This document shows positions 4,912-6,052 of a stretch of DNA of 6,052 nt, in pieces (within the stretch, counting starts at the first letter, position 1; every line of letters begins with the position of its first letter). This DNA is from Candidatus Woesearchaeota archaeon. Its GTDB lineage: Archaea > Nanobdellota > Nanobdellia > Woesearchaeales > B29-G15. The translations under genes and the position numbers were made by a program. A model generated the notes under the pieces. It saw only the letters and a list, made by a program, of their open reading frames with translations, made no database searches and had not been told where the DNA came from. The stretch spans positions 1 to 6,052 of the forward strand of contig QMQS01000057.1 in the NCBI GenBank assembly GCA_003650585.1, in the 5' to 3' direction.

Positions 4912-6052
4912 GTGATTAGTTTGAAATTTGCTGATATGAGTGAGGTTTCTGAGCAAAATGCTGAGATTTTTGGTAGTAAGGCAGTTGAATTAAAGAAATT
5001 AGTGGAGTTGGGCTTTAATGTGCCTAAGTTCTTTGTTGTGACCCAAGAGGTGTTTGATGCTGTTCTTGAGCTCAATGATGCCAAGACAGAGATGGAATTT
5101 CTCAACACCAAACTCAAGGGTGGGAATGTAAAAGAAATTCTTGAAAGGCAAAGCAACTTAATCTCGAATCTTAAAATCCCAGACCAGATTGCAGATGAGT
5201 TATACAAGCGCTACCTAAAGCTCGGTTATCACCCTGGAGCAGTTAAGAGTGCCTTTGATTTGGTGAAACAGCAAAGGGAAATCTTTGTGGCTTTGAGGTG
5301 CTCTGATCCAAACCCCTTCCTTGACACCTACACCAACATCAAAGGTAAGTCAGAATTGATAAAAGCCATCAAGCTATGCTGGATGTCCCACTTTAGTTTA
5401 AAGGCGTATGAGTACAGGCAAAAGCATCCAGCTCAAGAGCCAATCGCTCTAATTGTTCAGAGGATGGTGTTGACAGAGAAGGCTGGTGAGGTTGATTCTC
5501 CAGAGCAAGGGGTGCTGCGCATTCGTGCATTCTGGGGACAAACAGGTTTCCTGAGGCATGTGAAGCCAGACGAGTATTTTGTCTCAGAAGAGACAAACCA
5601 GATATCCTCAAAAAGGGTTGGTTTGCAACAGCATATGTTTATCCTTGACACACAAAAAGAATCATTCACAAAGAGGGGGCTTCCAGAGGAGGCAAAGGAC
5701 ACCCAGGTTTTAGAGGAGGATGAGATTGTTTCTATAGCGAGAATTGCTCACACAGTTAGGCAGCACCTTGGCAATGTCTCAGTTGAGTTTGGAGTATCAG
5801 AGGGCAAGACTTATTTGATTAATGTTAGAAAGAGCATTTCAAAGGTTGAAATCAAGGAGGAAAAAATGGAGGAACAACCCAAAGCCGAGGTGAAGGAAGT
5901 GAGTGAGATACTTGAGGCAACTCCTGAGGTTACTGAATCCACTCATGTTGAGCCAGAGGTTGCACCGTCAGAGCCAAAAGAAGAGGACTTGGGGATATTC
6001 TCTGGAATATTGGATGAGATAGAAGAGCAACCAAGTCAAGAGGCAAAGATTA
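4912..6052 (+). CDS. Divergent PEP/pyruvate-binding (PPDK N-terminal-like) protein with acidic tail, 3' end outside window
   Basis: 380 codons are visible and the frame is still open at the window edge. Residues about 15-310 resemble the ATP-grasp nucleotide-binding domain of PEP synthase and pyruvate phosphate dikinase: FGSKAVELKKLVELGFNVPKF with Lys23 at the ATP-binding place, VALRCSDP (Arg129), IVQRMVLTEKAG (Gln183), VKPDEYFV (218-224), SVEFGV (Glu292) and YLINVRKS (Arg306, matching the LQxR end motif). The loop after RCSDP is shorter than usual and lacks the FAGQ-type segment, the GLGE motif is altered (WGQTGF), and the Asp of DIEF is Ser290. After residue 310 comes a Glu/Pro-rich, probably disordered stretch in place of the phospho-histidine domain expected in PEP synthase. 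GTG 4912 is preferred because of the TATA spacing; TTG 4921 and ATG 4936 are alternatives. It may not be a functional PEP synthase. Confidence 0.75.
   Translation, partial: MISLKFADMSEVSEQNAEIFGSKAVELKKLVELGFNVPKFFVVTQEVFDAVLELNDAKTEMEFLNTKLKGGNVKEILERQSNLISNLKIPDQIADELYKRYLKLGYHPGAVKSAFDLVKQQREIFVALRCSDPNPFLDTYTNIKGKSELIKAIKLCWMSHFSLKAYEYRQKHPAQEPIALIVQRMVLTEKAGEVDSPEQGVLRIRAFWGQTGFLRHVKPDEYFVSEETNQISSKRVGLQQHMFILDTQKESFTKRGLPEEAKDTQVLEEDEIVSIARIAHTVRQHLGNVSVEFGVSEGKTYLINVRKSISKVEIKEEKMEEQPKAEVKEVSEILEATPEVTESTHVEPEVAPSEPKEEDLGIFSGILDEIEEQPSQEAKI

Noticed and set aside
4881..5702. Minus-strand open frames across the PEP/pyruvate-binding gene
   Set aside because: They are antisense to a frame with clear PPDK-like motifs, lack start signals, and read as Ser/Leu-rich antisense products.
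4912..6052. Naming the last gene ppsA
   Set aside because: Only the N-terminal domain is visible, several key motifs are altered, and the following sequence is an acidic tail, so a PEP synthase symbol is not justified.

Overview
This window looks archaeal. Most genes are preceded by TATA boxes of the archaeal TTTAAA/TATATA kind, about 26 bases upstream of the start codon, so several transcripts would be leaderless. The gene content agrees: an ADP-forming acyl/acetyl-CoA synthetase, a TrmB-family regulator, and a small-protein pair of a sort common in archaeal genomes. Base composition is moderate, slightly AT-rich. I cannot name the lineage. An uncultivated euryarchaeal or DPANN-type genome is a guess, not a reading.

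Layout, left to right: (1) the 3' part of a fused ADP-forming acetyl-CoA synthetase gene on + (1-1290), cut by the window edge. (2) A six-helix DUF2238/YjdF-like membrane protein gene on - (1287-1931), whose stop codon overlaps the stop of the first gene. (3) A two-gene mini-operon on - (2033-2294) of overlapping short genes, one encoding a basic 46-residue protein and the other a very acidic 45-residue protein. (4) A TrmB-type regulator on + (2422-3189), divergent from the mini-operon and sharing a 127-base promoter region with it. (5) A 527-residue protein on - (3196-4779), with a receiver-like N-terminal domain fused to a lactate/malate dehydrogenase-like domain and ending in an arginine-rich tail. 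(6) Divergent from it on +, the 5' part of a gene for a divergent PEP/pyruvate-binding (PPDK N-terminal-like) protein (4912 to the window end), which runs into a Glu/Pro-rich tail.

Three genes touch the pyruvate/acetyl-CoA node by family: acetyl-CoA to acetate plus ATP, a 2-hydroxy-acid dehydrogenase fold, and a PEP synthase-type ATP-grasp. TrmB proteins often control sugar and central carbon genes. A shared physiological theme is therefore plausible, but the genes are mostly convergent or divergent and, apart from the mini-operon, do not form one operon. Both large metabolic-looking proteins (5 and 6) depart from their enzyme families at key places and may be regulatory or repurposed.

I saw no tRNA, rRNA, CRISPR array, transposase or insertion sequence.
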